In this document: positions 22,672 to 36,300 of the stretch, piece by piece
How the letters are laid out: each line of letters starts with the position of its first letter
Position numbering within the stretch: position 1 is the stretch's first letter
Assembly (NCBI GenBank): GCA_027604505.1
Contig: JADIIX010000060.1
Location: 1 to 64,000 of the forward strand
Reading direction: 5' to 3'
Length of the DNA: 64,000 nucleotides
Source: Gonapodya sp. JEL0774
Taxonomy: Eukaryota; Monoblepharomycota; Monoblepharidomycetes; Monoblepharidales; Gonapodyaceae
Notes under the pieces: model-generated
Told to the model about the DNA's origin: nothing
The model's input: the letters and a program-made list of their open reading frames with translations, nothing else
The model's database searches: none
Position numbers and translations under genes: made by a program

Positions 22672-24484
22672 ATGACGACGGATCTTGTGCGTCAGGCTGC
22701 CGAGGCAGCAGGCGTGCAAATGCGAGATCCAACGGCTCTCCAGGTTTGTTTTTGCGTTTTTAGGGTGTGCCGCGAAAGTGGGTTCAGATTTGAAAGTTAC
22801 CATAAGTTTCTTGCCAATGACATCGACTATAGAATACGAGAGGTCATACAAGTACGTTAATGTGGTAAATCAGACTCGAATCCTGCCAACGAGTTGCCGC
22901 TTCCGCTAAATCCTCTCGTGTCATGTCCACATAATGCCACCGCCGTTCCAAAACCTGACTTATCCAGGAAGCTCATAAGTTTATGCGACATTCCAAGCGT
23001 GCTCGACTGGATTCTACAGACATAAATCACGCTTTGCGAGTCAAGAATGTTGAACCACTGTACGGTTTTGGCGCTCCCGACGAGTTTTCCTTTGCATCAG
23101 CCGCTCCTGGAGTCTTCTATGCTAATGACGAGGAACTTAACTTGGATGATCTTATCAATGCTCCATTGCCTATCGTACCACTGGACGTTTCAATTACGGG
23201 TGAGTTCATGACACTGCACTGCCAGACTGCCGACCGGCATGAATAAGAATACTTCGAACAAAAACTTCTCCATGGTCTATGCGATTCCAGGACACTGGCT
23301 TGCCATTGAAGGTGTACAACCGGCGATACCCCAGAATCCCACCCTAAACCGGGACCCTGCTTCCGGAGGCTACACCACAGTGAAGAACGAAACTAGTGCA
23401 GAAGAATCCGCCTCCAAGGCCCTTGTCAGTCAAGTTCTATCCAAGGAGCTGCAACTCTACTATGAAAAAGCCTCTGCAGCGATTTATGCCCAGGACGCGA
23501 AGCTCAACGAGTCGGCTCTCAACAGTTTCTCTGCGGACCCTGGACTGGGTCAGCTTGTCCCTTATCTGGTGCAACTTGCAGCGGAGCGAGTGAGTTATTT
23601 GCGTGCTCGCACTTTGTGACAAAGTCCTGTCAACTGACTGCGCGAACTTCTGCATGGGAAGGTTACTAAGCAGCTGAAGTCCCTACACGTCCTTCAAATG
23701 TCTCTACGTATGCTGCGCGCACTGTTGGATAACCCAAATCATGTGATGGAACCATATGTACGCGGCAGTTTCGACCTATGTGGTTTAATTTTAATCACTC
23801 TCTTTTCGCCCACCCTGTAGCTACACAATATGCTTCCCACCATTATCACTTGCATCGTTGGTAAAAGGCTAGGTGACCCGAGCTCACCCAATTTCTCCGC
23901 CCACTACACTGTACGCTCCGAGGCGGCCGCGCTCTCAGCGCATATATGCACCAAATACTCCTCCGCACACAACTCCATAGCCTCCAGAACATCTCGAACT
24001 CTATTACGAGCATGGCTCGATCCCTCAAAACCTTTTGTTACGCATTACGGTGGGATTGTTGGGCTCGGCGCTATGGGGAAGGAGGTTGTACGAGCAATGG
24101 TACTCCCTAACATAAAAGCGTATGGTGTGCTCATTCAAAAAGCAATGAAGGGAGAGGAAACTGAAATGGGGACAGATCAGGAGGCCAAACAGAGTTGGCA
24201 GGCTGTGCTGGTGAGTGCACGGTCGTTGCGAAGACGATTTACCGATTTCGCAAATCGGACCCTACTCATTTGACGGTCACCACAACTAGGATACCGTTTC
24301 TCCGATTCTTGTTGACAATTTGAAGGATCGACCAGACTTGAGATCGGACGAAGATGTTCTCCAAAAAGAGTTTGAGGCTCAGTACGGGCCAACTTTCGGC
24401 ACAAACCTAATTGATAGGGTCAAAGCTTTGTTGCAAAAGGAGATTCGTAATGATGATAGCATGATAATAGATGGCAGTAATTAA
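22672..24484 (+). CDS. TAF6: Transcription initiation factor TFIID subunit 6
   Basis: TAF6 pairs with TAF9 through a histone fold and serves in TFIID (and SAGA in some lineages). The spliced histone fold is visible: DIDYRIREVIQ, then HKFMRHSKRARLDSTDINH, then ALRVKNVEPLYGFGAPDEF. The conserved linker follows with LPIVPLDVSITG and HWLAIEGVQPAIPQNP. The C-terminal HEAT domain includes VLSKELQLYYEKASAAI, MEPYLHNMLPTIITCIVGK and THYGGIVGLGAMGKEVVR. The ATG at 22672 gives MTTDLVRQAAEAAG. The frame ends with an acidic MIIDGSN stop near 24484. At least five short introns interrupt it. It is head-to-head with the G-patch gene and tandem with SPT16. Confidence 0.9.
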
Positions 24485-24610
24485 TTTGAGAACTTAGCGG
24501 TTTTATGTGGCTCTTCCACGATTTTGGTTCTTGGGAAGTGGTAGGCGCATGTGCCAAGTAATTTTCACTTGAGCTGAGGTCTGTTCATCCTCCAACATCG
24601 ATCTCTGAAC

Positions 24611-27600
24611 ATGGCCGACGTTCAGATTGACGAGGCAACTTTTCATCGACGAGCCTTTTTGCTTTGGAATTCATGGAAAGTGAGACTTTCTTGTCTCGAA
24701 TCACCCCGGATGGTTTCTATTACCAACCTTCAGTTCCCCCCCCCAAAACCTCCGACAATCTGCGCTTTCCATGTTTTCCTTCATGTACTGGTGACTCTTG
24801 CGTCAAATGCATCTCTCCTGTTGGGATTCGTCATATCTCTCAGTCGTCCTCGTCGTCGTGGGGAGCGGATACTCTCTTTTTCTTTGTGGGAGCCTCTTCT
24901 GAGGACGAAGCGGACGACTTTGGGCGCAAAACCACATGCGTTCAAGTGTGGCTTGTCCAGTATGAGTTTACTGACACGGCGCTATGTTTCACGAAGGACA
25001 AGCTGGTTGTTCTCACCAGCCAGAAGAAGGGTGAGCTAATTGATCTTTGAACCTGTTCTTTTCCATCATTTTCTTGTTGAATATTTTCACGGAACGGTTT
25101 TTATGCCCTCAACAGCTGCATACTTAGAAAAGCTGCAATCCTCCGAACAGTCCGACAAGGTCCCAATGGAGATTCTGAAGCGCGGAAAGGACATGGCAGA
25201 GAACAGGCAGCTCTGGGAGAAGCTATTACAGCTACTTCGGGGTGTGCGTATGATTAGCACCACACTTTTAACCCTGGGTGTTGTCTGAGCCTCTTGAACA
25301 TCATCCCAGAATCGCGTCGGCTGTGTCCCGAAAGACCAATATGGTGGCAAGATTCATGCAGAATGGACTGACTTCCTAAAGAGCTCGAGTGCCCAGTTGA
25401 ATTACGTGGATGTATCCACGGAGCTTGGAGAGCTTCTCGCGGTCAAAGATGTGGACGCCGTTGTTGGTATCGTGTGTCATTTCTGATTTCAAGCTTTGCT
25501 CTTACTCTGTAAAATATCAGTCGACCATTCGGAGTGCTGCCAAGCTCTCGGACCTCATACTTAACAAAGGACTACAGATCAAGGTTCTCAACGCCATCGA
25601 CGACGGTAAGACCACCACTCACAAGAAGCTGGCCGAGGCCACGGAAGCGATGTTGGACCCGGAGAAAAAGTCTACAGTCAAATTGCCACCAGATGTCAAT
25701 TTGGCGAATGCGGAATGGGTTCATGCGCCTGTCGTTCAGTCAGGTGGCAAGTATGACCTCAAGGCAATCGAAAGTGATGATGGGCAACTCGATCAAGGCG
25801 TTATTGTGTGTATGGTGGGGATAAGGTACAAGAGCTTCTGTGCAAACGTGGGTCGCACTTATATGATAGCGCCGGATGCAGTGAGTTACAAGGAATCTGC
25901 TGAAACCCAGCCCGTCGATACTGAATTTCGATTACCCTGAAAACCACAGCAACGTCAAGTCAATTATGAATTCCTCTGTTCACTGCAAGACCACCTCATC
26001 AAAAAGGTAATCAAACCTGGTGTCAGATGCGACGACGTATACAAGCAAGCTTTGGCATTCATTCGGGCAGGAAAACCGGAGCTTGAGCAATACTTTGTCA
26101 AGTCTTGTGGGGCGTCTGTAAGTGATGGTCTTTCGGCTCATATGGGCATTCTTTCTTGACTGCGCTCGACTGCAATTGCTCTCATCTGGGCTATCAGATG
26201 GGTATCGAGTTCAGGGAGGCCAACTATATCTTGAACATAAAATCTGACCGAACTCTACGCGAGGGAATGGTCCTCAATCTTGCGTTGGGATTTCAAGCTA
26301 TTCCCGACGCGAAGGCGAAAAACTCAAAGCACAAAGCTTATACAATCTATCTGGCCGACACTGTCATGGTTGGGGCAACGGAGACTGAATTCCTTACTCA
26401 CTCATCTCGACTTGCTGTAGACTGCGTCTTCAACTTTGAGGACGAAGAGGAAGTCCCGAAAAAGGAGAGTCAGGCCCCTAAGGCCAATGGTAAAGCCGTT
26501 GACAAAAAGTCTTCTTCGATGCCAACAATCAGCGGAAGTGTGGTGATGAAGGAGCGCACACGCGGTGAGAAACAGGGCAAAAATAGGGAGGATATAGAGG
26601 CGACCAGACGTGAACGACAAAAAACTCTTGCACGGAAGCTGCAGGAACGAGGGAAGGCGCTGTACACGGATGGCGGCGGTAAAGGCAAGAAAGACGAACA
26701 GGTCGTAGTGAAGAAATTTGAGAGTTACAAGGGCGTGGAGAGGCTTCCCCAACCTACCAGGGATGGTGTCAAAGTATGTTCACTTGTCGCCTCGTTTAGC
26801 AGAGATTTCTCAGCACATCGCTTGAACAGATTCATGTTGATAATCGAAACGAGTCCATTGTTCTTCCGATCTATGGGCTCCCAGTGCCATTCCATATTGC
26901 TACGTTGAAAAATCTGAGCAAGAGTGATGAAGGAGAGTTCACTTACTTGCGATTCAACTTTGTGGGTCCAGGTCAGATCGGTTCAAAGAAGGACACTCCT
27001 CTGGTGAGAGCAATACAATTTGCCTTAGTTTTTACAGGAAGTTCATCGCATATTCTTCCCTGTGTGTTGCAGCCCGTGGACGATCCGAATGCCACTTTCA
27101 TCCGCGCCATCACATTCCGCTCTCGTGATACAACCGCGTTCTCCAGCCTCTTCAAAAATATACAGGACCTCAAGAAAGACTACCTGAAGAAAGAAGCGGA
27201 GCGAAAGGAGAAGGCTGATCTCGTTGAGCAGGCCAAACTTATTGAGATGCGAGGAAAGCGGCCGATTAGGATGAGTGACGTGTTCGTCAGACCACAGCCA
27301 GAGAGCAGGAGAGCACCTGGCGATGTGGAAATTCACCAAAACGGACTCAGGTTCCAGGCAATGGCTAAGGGAGGGGAGCAGAGGGTCGGTGGGTGTGCTG
27401 ACACAGGGTTCCGGATCTGGTCGATGATGTGCTTATCTCCTCTTGACAAAGATGTTCTATTTGCCAACATTAAGCATTTGTTCTTCCAGCCTTGCGAGAA
27501 AGAACTGACCGTCATTCTCCACGTCCATTTGAAGAACTACATCATGATTGGTAAGAAGAAGACGAAGGTGCGTCCATTTTAGTCAGTGGGGGATGGCCAA

Positions 27601-28790
27601 ATTGTTGACACTCCTCTCTTCGGGCATTCCGCGCGTGCGTTTCTGATGCACCAGGATGTTCAATTCTATCGTGAAATCTCTGAAATGGTTTCTGACGAAA
27701 CTGGCAACCGCCGTCGCCGACAGTTCCTCAATGATGAGGACGAGTTCCGTGAGGAAGAGGATGAGCGTCGCCGCCGCGCCCAACTGAACCGTGATTTCAA
27801 GGCTTTTGCCGAACAGATAAAGGATCAGTGTCAGACGCAGGGGTTGGACCTGGAAGTGGATGTCCCGTATCGGGAAGCAGGTTTCCGGGGAGTGGCACAT
27901 CGAGAGCTGGTGCTGTTTCAACCGACGGACACTTGCTTGGTGCAGTTGTCCGAGACACCGTTCTTAGTCATTACGTTGGCAGACGTGGAGAAAGTCCATT
28001 TGGAACGCGTGCAATTTGGCCTGCAGAACTTCGACATGGTGTTCGTATTCAAGGATTATCAGCGACCCCCGGTGCATCTGAACACGATTCCGGTCAACGA
28101 TGTGGGAGCTATTTACAACAAAAAGAAGCGCAAGGAGAATAACTTGGAACTAGTCAAAGATCTCCTCGAGTAAGTAGCCCTCCATGCTGTCGGACTTCGA
28201 GAAACCGCCCCACAGCGTTACACAACCTCGCGTCTCACGCCCGACCGTTCTCACCAGCACTATGGATATTCCTTTCACTGAGGGGCCCGTCAACTTGAAC
28301 TGGTCGCAAATCATGAAAACTGTCCAAGAGGATCCTGCCGCCTTTTTCGCGGAAGGTGGATGGTCATTCCTCGAGTCTAAGTCCGATGACGATGAATCGT
28401 CTGAAAGCGAGGCAAGTGTGTACGAGCAAAGTAGTGACGATTCAAACGATGAAAGCAGCGAGGTAAGCCAATCGGCCACCTTTGGTGGTTCAACATACCG
28501 GAGGTTCCGACAATGGTGTTATGCCACTCCTTTAGGACGAGGACAGCGATTTTGATGAGGACGACGACGATGATGAGAGTGACGCTAGTGTGAGTGATGG
28601 TGGTGATGGCAGTGAGGAGGATGATTGGGACGCGCAAGAGGAGAAGGCTCGGATGGGTGAGTTCTGATCATAAGTGCGATTTTGTAGAATATCTCAACGA
28701 GTTTGCTTGTGATTTCAAGATGACGAGAGACGAGAAAAGAGGAAGGCTACAGCTGCAGATGAACTCCCTCGGAAGAAAGCAAAGAATTAG
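24611..28790 (+). CDS. SPT16: FACT complex subunit SPT16, histone chaperone
   Basis: SPT16 with POB3/SSRP1 forms FACT, which reorganises nucleosomes during transcription and replication. The N-terminal peptidase M24-like lobe is seen in [34 protein letters not shown] and [19 protein letters not shown], and later [19 protein letters not shown]. The middle PH-like/Rtt106 region contains [27 protein letters not shown] and [18 protein letters not shown]. The C-terminal part has [49 protein letters not shown] and [20 protein letters not shown], then the acidic Asp/Glu/Ser tail and a basic RKKAKN end. The ATG at 24611 begins [19 protein letters not shown]. Multiple introns of 50-110 nt. Confidence 0.93.
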
Positions 28791-28939
28791 TAGCTGTCCC
28801 CTTGCTTTAAAATTGGGCGCAATAATTTCACCATCTATGATTCCAATAGTAAAATAAAACATGTACATAATATCCGGAAATGACGAACGATGATGGACTG
28901 TGATTTCCGTCACGACGAAAACGCACCACAAAGTCCAGA

Positions 28940-31900
28940 GTGCCGCGCGGGAACAAATTCAACGATCTCCAGGGTCTAGAGCTCGTTGTTGCAAGGAACT
29001 TACCGTTCCGGGGGACCATCGTCTCGCCAGTGTCCAGTTTACATTTTCGGGTTGCCAACGGAGCCTTGCCTTCCACTCACTGGGACATGGGTCCTCCGAC
29101 TACCGCGTGGAGTGGAAGTAGAGGGCGAGGGCATCCTACAAATGGATCCTTGGACCGGATACCTCACATATCTGCATCGGGAGTGTCCAGTTGTGGATCC
29201 CAACCCCAACCCATCGAACCTAGTCAGAATGGACAACCGAAAGCGTACGAACAATCTGCGTCGAATTTCATCGGAGCTTCCTCATCTCAGGAACGTTTGG
29301 CGTGGGGAAAGGACTCGAGCGCACTATCAGCGGTGAGAGCTCCTCCCGCCCTGGGCACACGGACTCTTCAAGCACCTCTGGCACCGATGTCACATCCAGT
29401 CCCCTCTGTACCACAATTCCCCGTGCTTTCTTCTCCTCATCGCCATCTCTCCCCCGCTTCCGGACCATCACACCTTCCTCTTGTTCCTCACACGATAGCC
29501 ACAGTCAATCCATCCCCGCCTGGCCTCGGGTCAGAACCCACCACAGCTCTGTCCCACGTACGGCTACCTATTTCTTCTCCGCGAGTCGCACCTGTAGCTC
29601 CACCAGTCACTTCGTCCTTGTCTGCAACCCGTACAAACTCCACCTTGCAATTCAAGAGTCTTCCATTTGTTTCGGTCGGTACAATTTCCGATTTTCCTAC
29701 CTATCGCCGTCGTTTTTCTCGTGGTATCACCCAAGTCCCCCCGGGAACTGTAGTGAACAATCAGAACCTCTGTTTCCGTTTTGCTGATCAACTTTCATCG
29801 CAGAAAGCTGTTGTTGGCTACGCTAGAACGACAACAGTACATCAGTCGCAAAACGAGCGAACACGGAATAGTACACCCTCCACAACCACCTTGAATCATC
29901 AGTTTTCGTCCGGACAGCTTTCTTCAGTGCCCCCCGTGGGAAGCCCTGATACATCATCAGCTCCTACCAACTCAAGAGTCTCTGAACGAGTCAACCCGAA
30001 TGTCGATACCTCTCTTTTGTTCACTCACAACACTCACTCTCCCATTTCATCTCCCACCGAGAAATTTGCAGTTGTCACCACTCCAGCCGCACCTCGAGCA
30101 TCACCAAAGTCATGGGCGGACCTGGTCAAGAGCAAATCGTCGCCTTTGTACTCCGGACCACACATTGGAACGGTTCTTAAAGCTGGAGGTCCTGTGGCTG
30201 GAGGGGTTGCTGGGACAATGGTAGCTGTCGCTGGTGAGCTGCGGGTCCCTTCTGAGTTCCAGTGCCATTTTGTTCAGTGTTAATCATCTAAAACTAATCA
30301 AACTTGACCATATGGACCACCTCTCCGCGGTATCGTTCCAGATTTCCTTCGCCGATACTCCCCCACCACCCAGTTTCCGTCCCAAAACTCCGCTATTTTC
30401 CGGCCGCGGCCCCTCACCAATACTGGCAATACATGCTATCTGAACGCCGCACTCCAGGCTCTCGTTGCCATCACCCCCTTTCGACTTCTCTTCCGCCACC
30501 TTGCCACCACGACATACCTAGCACCCTCCCGATCCGCCGCAGAAGGCTCCCTTTTGCTTGAGGCTCTTGGTGGATTTGTTAGCGCGTTTTATTCCAATGA
30601 GACGGACGCTTTCTCTCCGGATGGCGTGTACGAAGCACTCAGAGGTGTGAAACTCGGTAGGAGCTGGCGGACTGCACGAAGGCTTAATGGAGGCCCTAAA
30701 GGCCAAACCTGGGGAGACGTCAAGGGAAGACAGGAAGATGCCGAGGAGTTCTTAAACCTGCTTTTAGACGGCGTCCACGAGGAGTGTGCCGAGAGTACGT
30801 CAGTTGGCTTGACTGAGTGTGGAGATTATCAGAATTTCTCATATACCTTCAATTTCGCTAATCAAAGTCTTGAAAGAAGACTCAAAGGCGTCGTTGGCGC
30901 TTACCGGGCGCTCAAGCGATGTGGCGTCGTCTAACGGTGACGGTGCTGACGACGCCAGCACGGAGGCTGGCGGGGACCGTGAAGGAACCGAAGGGTGGAT
31001 GGAAGTCGGAAAAAATCAACGAACTAGTTTCACGCGAAAGGTGGGATTGGACTCAGTATTTCGTGGCTTTGAATCTTCAGGTCGATAAATTCTCACGATG
31101 CTCGCTGTTGCCAGACTGAACAAGCTGACACTCCTATATCAAAGATTTTTGGCGGACGACTGAGAAGCGTGGTCAGAGCGCCTGGGGTAAAGGATTCGAT
31201 CGTTTCGGAGCCATTCCAAGCTTTGCAGTTGGATGTAACGGTGAGAGTTATCTGTTAGCGGGAACCGGTCACAATCCTGAGATGCAATGACTCTACTCTT
31301 TGTTTCCCCATCTCATTCTCTTCAAGCCCGATAATGTTCACACAATCACTGATGCCCTTCGCGCACTCACCCACACCGAGCACATCTCTGACTTCCAAAC
31401 CCCGTCTGGAAAGAAAGTCGATGCCACCAAGCAGACCACTTTTGAAGCACTCCCGCCCGTCCTCTTGCTTCATTTAAAGCGCTTCGCCTTCGACAAGCAA
31501 CGGGGTGATGTGGAAAAGGTGGTCAAACCTGTGCACTACCCCGCAACTCTCAAAATTGAACCCAATTTGATATCGCCAGCAGCAAGGTCGGCCCTTAAGG
31601 GTGTGTCATACAAGCTTGTGGCGGTGGTGTATCATCATGGGCTGTTCTCTGCAGGTGGGCACTACACTGCAGATGTCTTGTGGCGTGACTTCAAGCCCCA
31701 GATGCAAGCCATTAAAGTAAGCGGAACAGGCACTGAGGCAACGTCAACTCATGGAACCACACTACATGATTTGCAGTTCAATATGACGAACGGAACCGTG
31801 GGGACGGAGTCTGCTAATGGTCATGCCGAAAACGATGTGGTATTGGCGCTTGCAAACATCGCCACTTCTCGGAATGGCAGCATGCCTTCGGCCATTTCGT

Positions 31901-32088
31901 CTGGATTGTCTGGTGGTGGATCATTAGCGTCACCCGCCGGAGCTGAAAGGAATGATGTGCGCGTCGGAGAATGGCTGCACATGGATGACGACATCATGGA
32001 CAGAGTTTCGGAATCCAAAGTGCTGGAAGCACTGAAACCAGGAAAGGAAACAGCATACTTACTGTTCTACGAGCGGGATGAGATGTGA
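28940..32088 (+). CDS. Ubiquitin carboxyl-terminal hydrolase, USP10/Ubp3 type
   Basis: A long disordered Ser/Pro/Thr-rich N-terminal half (28940-30230) precedes a USP catalytic domain. The Cys box is NTGNTCYLNAALQAL with the nucleophile codon at 30434-30436. KGRQEDAEEFLNLLLDGVH follows. The C-terminal part has PPVLLLHLKRFAFDK and VSYKLVAVVYHHGLFSAGG, then HYTADVLW with the catalytic His at 31660-31662. The HHG...GGHYT arrangement and LLFYERDEM end are typical of USP10/Ubp3, deubiquitinases that act on Sec23/COPII and ribosomal or stress-granule substrates. The catalytic domain is spliced from several exons. The start is uncertain: ATG at 28940 or the downstream ATG at 29087 (MGPPTTAWSG). It converges on the Sm-E gene. 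Confidence 0.85.
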
Positions 32089-32205
32089 ATGAGTATTGTC
32101 TGAGAGCGGTATCAAGCACGTGAATATGTGCAAAATGAGCCATGAACAGTATTTGACAGCGCAGCCCCAAACACTGATGTACAGCAGCTAGATAATCCAT
32201 CTCGG

Positions 32206-32954
32206 CTACGCTCCCGATGGTGCAAGTTGTATCAACGTGATATTGTCTCCTTTCAGCAAGATGCGACCTAATTGATCACAAAAGGTTCTCGTTTTTGATT
32301 CGCTCCTTCCAAGCTAAGCTCTCCATCTTCCGCAATTTAAGAACCCACCAAGATCATTTCTCGTTTCTTTCTTCGAATAAATTTCCGCTGCGTCATCGAG
32401 AACAATGTTCTGATTCGTTGAAGTGGGTGGATTAGGCGCAGCGGCATGCCGGAGCGTTCTCATCCAGAACGCCGTCTCACCATAAACTCGTCAAATCCAA
32501 CGATCTTCCCCTCGATTCGCATCTCAGATTGTTCAAAGAGCCATATCTGGACTGGTTGGCGCTGTTTGATGTAGTTGGTATATCGAATGGAACAATTGCG
32601 TTGGACTATCTGACCGCCAGCTCACCCTGGCTGGAAGTACAAAAGTTTCACTTACTGATTGTAAGAACTTGAAAATCAGGTTCTCGTATTAGAATTGGGA
32701 TCCATTTTGTGATGACAATCGATTGGTTCGAGGATCATGGACGTCATCAAAAGAAACACAAGCAAGAGATTCGTAAGATGTCGTATGTTGGAGAGGCCAA
32801 TGATTCAAATGTGGAAGAATGGAGCGAGCAACGAGTCAGTCGCACATCGCAGTCCAGCGCAGCAAAAGTGCCCAAACGAACGATTGACGCACAGGGAAGC
32901 CAAACGAGAACGTACGATGGGCTGCACCATAACCTTCTGAAGTTTGGTCCCCAT
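32206..32954 (-). CDS. Small nuclear ribonucleoprotein Sm protein E
   Basis: Sm-E is part of the heptameric Sm ring on U1, U2, U4 and U5 snRNAs. It is only visible after splicing. Exon 1 (32954-32916) encodes MGTKLQKVMVQPI and ends at a GTACGT donor. A later exon encodes the Sm1 motif QPVQIWLFEQSEMRIEGKI and VGFDEFM. The next begins NIVLDDAAEIYSKKETRNDL, and the last reads GRILLKGDNITLIQLAPSGA with the stop at 32206-32208. Relative to typical Sm-E the loop before VQIWL seems to carry a few extra residues (NCSIRYTNYIKQRQP). The junction joining exon 1 to the Sm1 exon is the least certain one. The product is about 90-95 residues. Confidence 0.85.
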
Positions 32955-32989
32955 GTTTGCGAAAGATGTACCAGAAACGAAGTTGTGTA

Positions 32990-33312
32990 TGTGAAATGAA
33001 ACGAATAGTGCTGTTTCGGCCAACACCTCACGACTCATTCAGGGGATTGATTTCTTAGGCACGAATGCTTTGAAAGCGTTGGGGGAGCTTGCATGGTTTA
33101 CCACGAGCTACAAGAACATCCATGGTCTCGTTGGATTTCAATACGTATTTTAAATAAATCGGTCTCAGTTGTTCTGTTGCGAGGTGCATGTCACAACACC
33201 GCGAAGCGGAGATTTTCTGATAACGAGAACTCCGATTGCCATGTCAAATCAATGAATTAGGGTGATTTCAGTGAGCTGCGAGCACCAACGTTTAGCGTGA
33301 GCGTGAGTCCGT
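32990..33312. other. Gap between Sm-E and the RB homologue
   Basis: On the plus strand 33048-33150 there is a short frame reading GIDFLGTNALKALGELAWF that ends in a stop. No upstream exons or family match were recognised, so it is not called as a gene. No other feature is seen. Confidence 0.35.
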
Positions 33313-36300
33313 TCACATTTCAAACCTTACCCTCCCGTTATGTCCAAGAACTTGTTTCATCTTGTTGGCATATTCGGCGGAGTTCTATTTTGCCGTCGTG
33401 AAGATACAGGAACTGCCAGGCTAAACGGAGTCCGATGGGGTGGGGAGTTACTCGAGTACGCTCCTAGGGGACTGGACCCAGTTTGAGATGATATTTTGGT
33501 TTTGGTGGGAGTCTCACCAAAATTCCACAGCTGTGTGCGGTGTTGATGGAATGCTTTGTTAGCGCCGTGCCCCAGATTCTAGGATCCATGTCGCATATAC
33601 TTGCCCGCTTTGTGGCCGGGGTCATTGGAGACATTTTTTCCTGAGACCCTGGTGATGGAAAACTCCATTGCTGCACACTTGAGGACGGATCAGGTGGGGT
33701 CGAGGACTGAGCGATACGAGCTCCGGTTAGGTTTGTGCGTGCACTCATTTGCCACAACTGGACTCACCTGAGATCGGAAGAGCTCATCCCAGTGCTTCAC
33801 TGTGGGAACGAACACGCGATTGTAAAATTCAACGATACCAACCGAGTTATCGGTGGCTGTGATGTTCTCCACAGCCTGTCAATATCGAAATGTCGATTGA
33901 ATCCCGACAAACCAGGACTTTGAAAGTCTCACCTCTCTGAATGTTCCCGGCTGTCGCAAATACACGGATTTGAGCTCCTTGAGTGGCAAACCGTACTTCA
34001 CAATCTTCGCCACTGCGTGGATCGAGCAAAGAATGAACGTGTCCAAGTGGCGATGGTCAAGAAGGGACAAGTTCGCAAGAACACGTTCGGTGCACTTGAC
34101 GACCTTTGCATGAGACCCCAAACCGATTTCACAAAGGAAGCAGTGAGAATTGGGGGAAAGAGTGCACTCACCCGAGATACGAAAGACTCGGGATCTTTAA
34201 TTTTTATGTTATGTCTCTCACAGAATGACCTGGCCCGCATTTCACCAAAATTTCTTAGTTTTTGCATGATACACTGCAAGAATTTGGGGCGGTAGGTTGT
34301 CATGTCCCTTATATCAACCATTTCGCGAAGGAAAATATCTCCATAGAGGTCGGCGACAGCTGGTAGAATATGGCGACTTGTTTTACCTGAAAAATGGAAT
34401 TTACTCGCATGGTCAAACCACTGAACAACTAGTCGGAGATCGTTCGATGTTGTACCATTCAAAGTTTCCCTGCAAGCCTCATCGGACCACATTTGATACT
34501 CCATCAGATCGTCTTGAAGCACCTTTAGTCGCTTGTAGACAGTTCCTGGCATCTATTAAATTGATCAAACGGTTAATGTCAGAGTGATTCCTAAGGTTTC
34601 CTCCACACCCACGTAAGAATCAGTTTCGCAGACGAGATCGACGCATATGAAGAAGACAAGCTTGGAGGGACTTAATTCTTCATAGATTGCTCCGAAACTG
34701 GGTGATTCCACCTGATCGCCACGATTAACGTCAAAGAGGGAAGCGAGGGAACTGCGAGCATCGAAAAGAACCTTCCAAACAAATCGTATGATCTCAAAGC
34801 CGAGAACAAGAAGAGCTTTGTGTACCTGTATGTCTTTCAAAATGGCATTTATGGTGGTCTGGGCATTGGGTTTAGTATCGATTAAGTTCGACTTTTGTGG
34901 GCACGCTTCACTCACCGTACATCGCGATCGTGCGTGAATGGACGACAAGTGAATCAAAAACCTTCGATATAATTTGGTCCCCAGCGTCCTGATGAGGCTT
35001 TCCGGATTTGTCCTGGCAAGTTCATTGACATCGCTTTTACACACGGAAAGGGAGAGGTGCGAAAATACCAATGGCTCAAAACTCGATGGAATCATGGTTG
35101 CGAAGGGGTCTGAACTCAGAAATGAATTCAACTCCTTTGCATCGAATTGAGCCCAAACTTGTCAAAAACTAATGAATAGCACTGTGTGTAACGACTCACT
35201 TGATCACACAAGAGATTCAAAAACTTTTCCTTGAGTGCCGCGGTACTTTCTGTGGTGGGGTGTAATGGGAGGTTGCGACGTCGAGATCCGATAGGCGTTA
35301 TCATCATCATATCCTGTTTCGTTCAATGGTGCAAGTCAGTTCGCAATCATGCAAGAGTGCGAAAGAGTCATTACCAAAGAGACTCGCGAAGTCCGCGAAA
35401 GAGCTGTAAGAGTCTTGCTGAGATCTCTCACGCCTGGGGTGCATTTTACAGTAGAGAGTTCACGCCTGGCAATTCTCTTTTGAGGACCTGACATGGGACA
35501 TCAGACCGGTCAATACACATGTGTTGTAACACCGATTTCCCATCTCTTTCATGCAAAACGCACCGATCAGCCGCAGGTTGGGCAAAAATATCCTTCCATC
35601 CAACCCGCCCCCCGCCGTCTCCACATGCATTGCATAGTGATTCCTCATTGACACGAAATTTGCCTCCGAAAAGCCTTTTACTCCATCAGCCATCGAGTCT
35701 TCAAAAGCCTCCCATGGAAAATCCGCAACAGGTGGGCCGATGCGCCGATGCAAAAACTTCCCACTCGAGGTGAAAGGGGCGAGAAATCGCTTGGCAAATT
35801 CAGTTTCGAAGACTTCGTAGTCAGCAAGAGGGAACCCGTAGCGAGCGCAGAGGATTGATTTCAAGAGTTGGGAGTGATTGACCCAGTCGGCGGAAGGAAC
35901 GGAAGGAACAATTTGGTCGGGCGAGAAGGGGGAGCCCATGAAAAGCTCACGCACTGTTATGGAGAAAAGTAAGGTGAGATCAAGGAGGCTCACTTATTCT
36001 TATCATTGGCATCTACTTTGTGAATGCGAGAGATACCTTTTGAGAGTGGTCTTCGTAGCCAAGGGGATGCCTGAGAATACACAAAAGTCGCACAGTCTGC
36101 ATAGGACAGTGGATGGGAGGGGTTGCGTTGTGTCAGGTCGCTCTCAGCATACATATTCAGCCTGAAAGTGATCTTGACTCTCACAGCAACATAGAACAAC
36201 AAATGTCGCTGGATGTGCTTCGGGTGTTGTGAGCTCGTCTATGAGAATATTCAATGTTGCAGGCAGAAAAACGAAAGGCCATAAAATCCTTGGGTAAGGT

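Noticed and set aside
32709-32999. A 96-residue plus-strand frame
   Set aside because: Antisense to the first exon and intron of Sm-E, which has clear family conservation.
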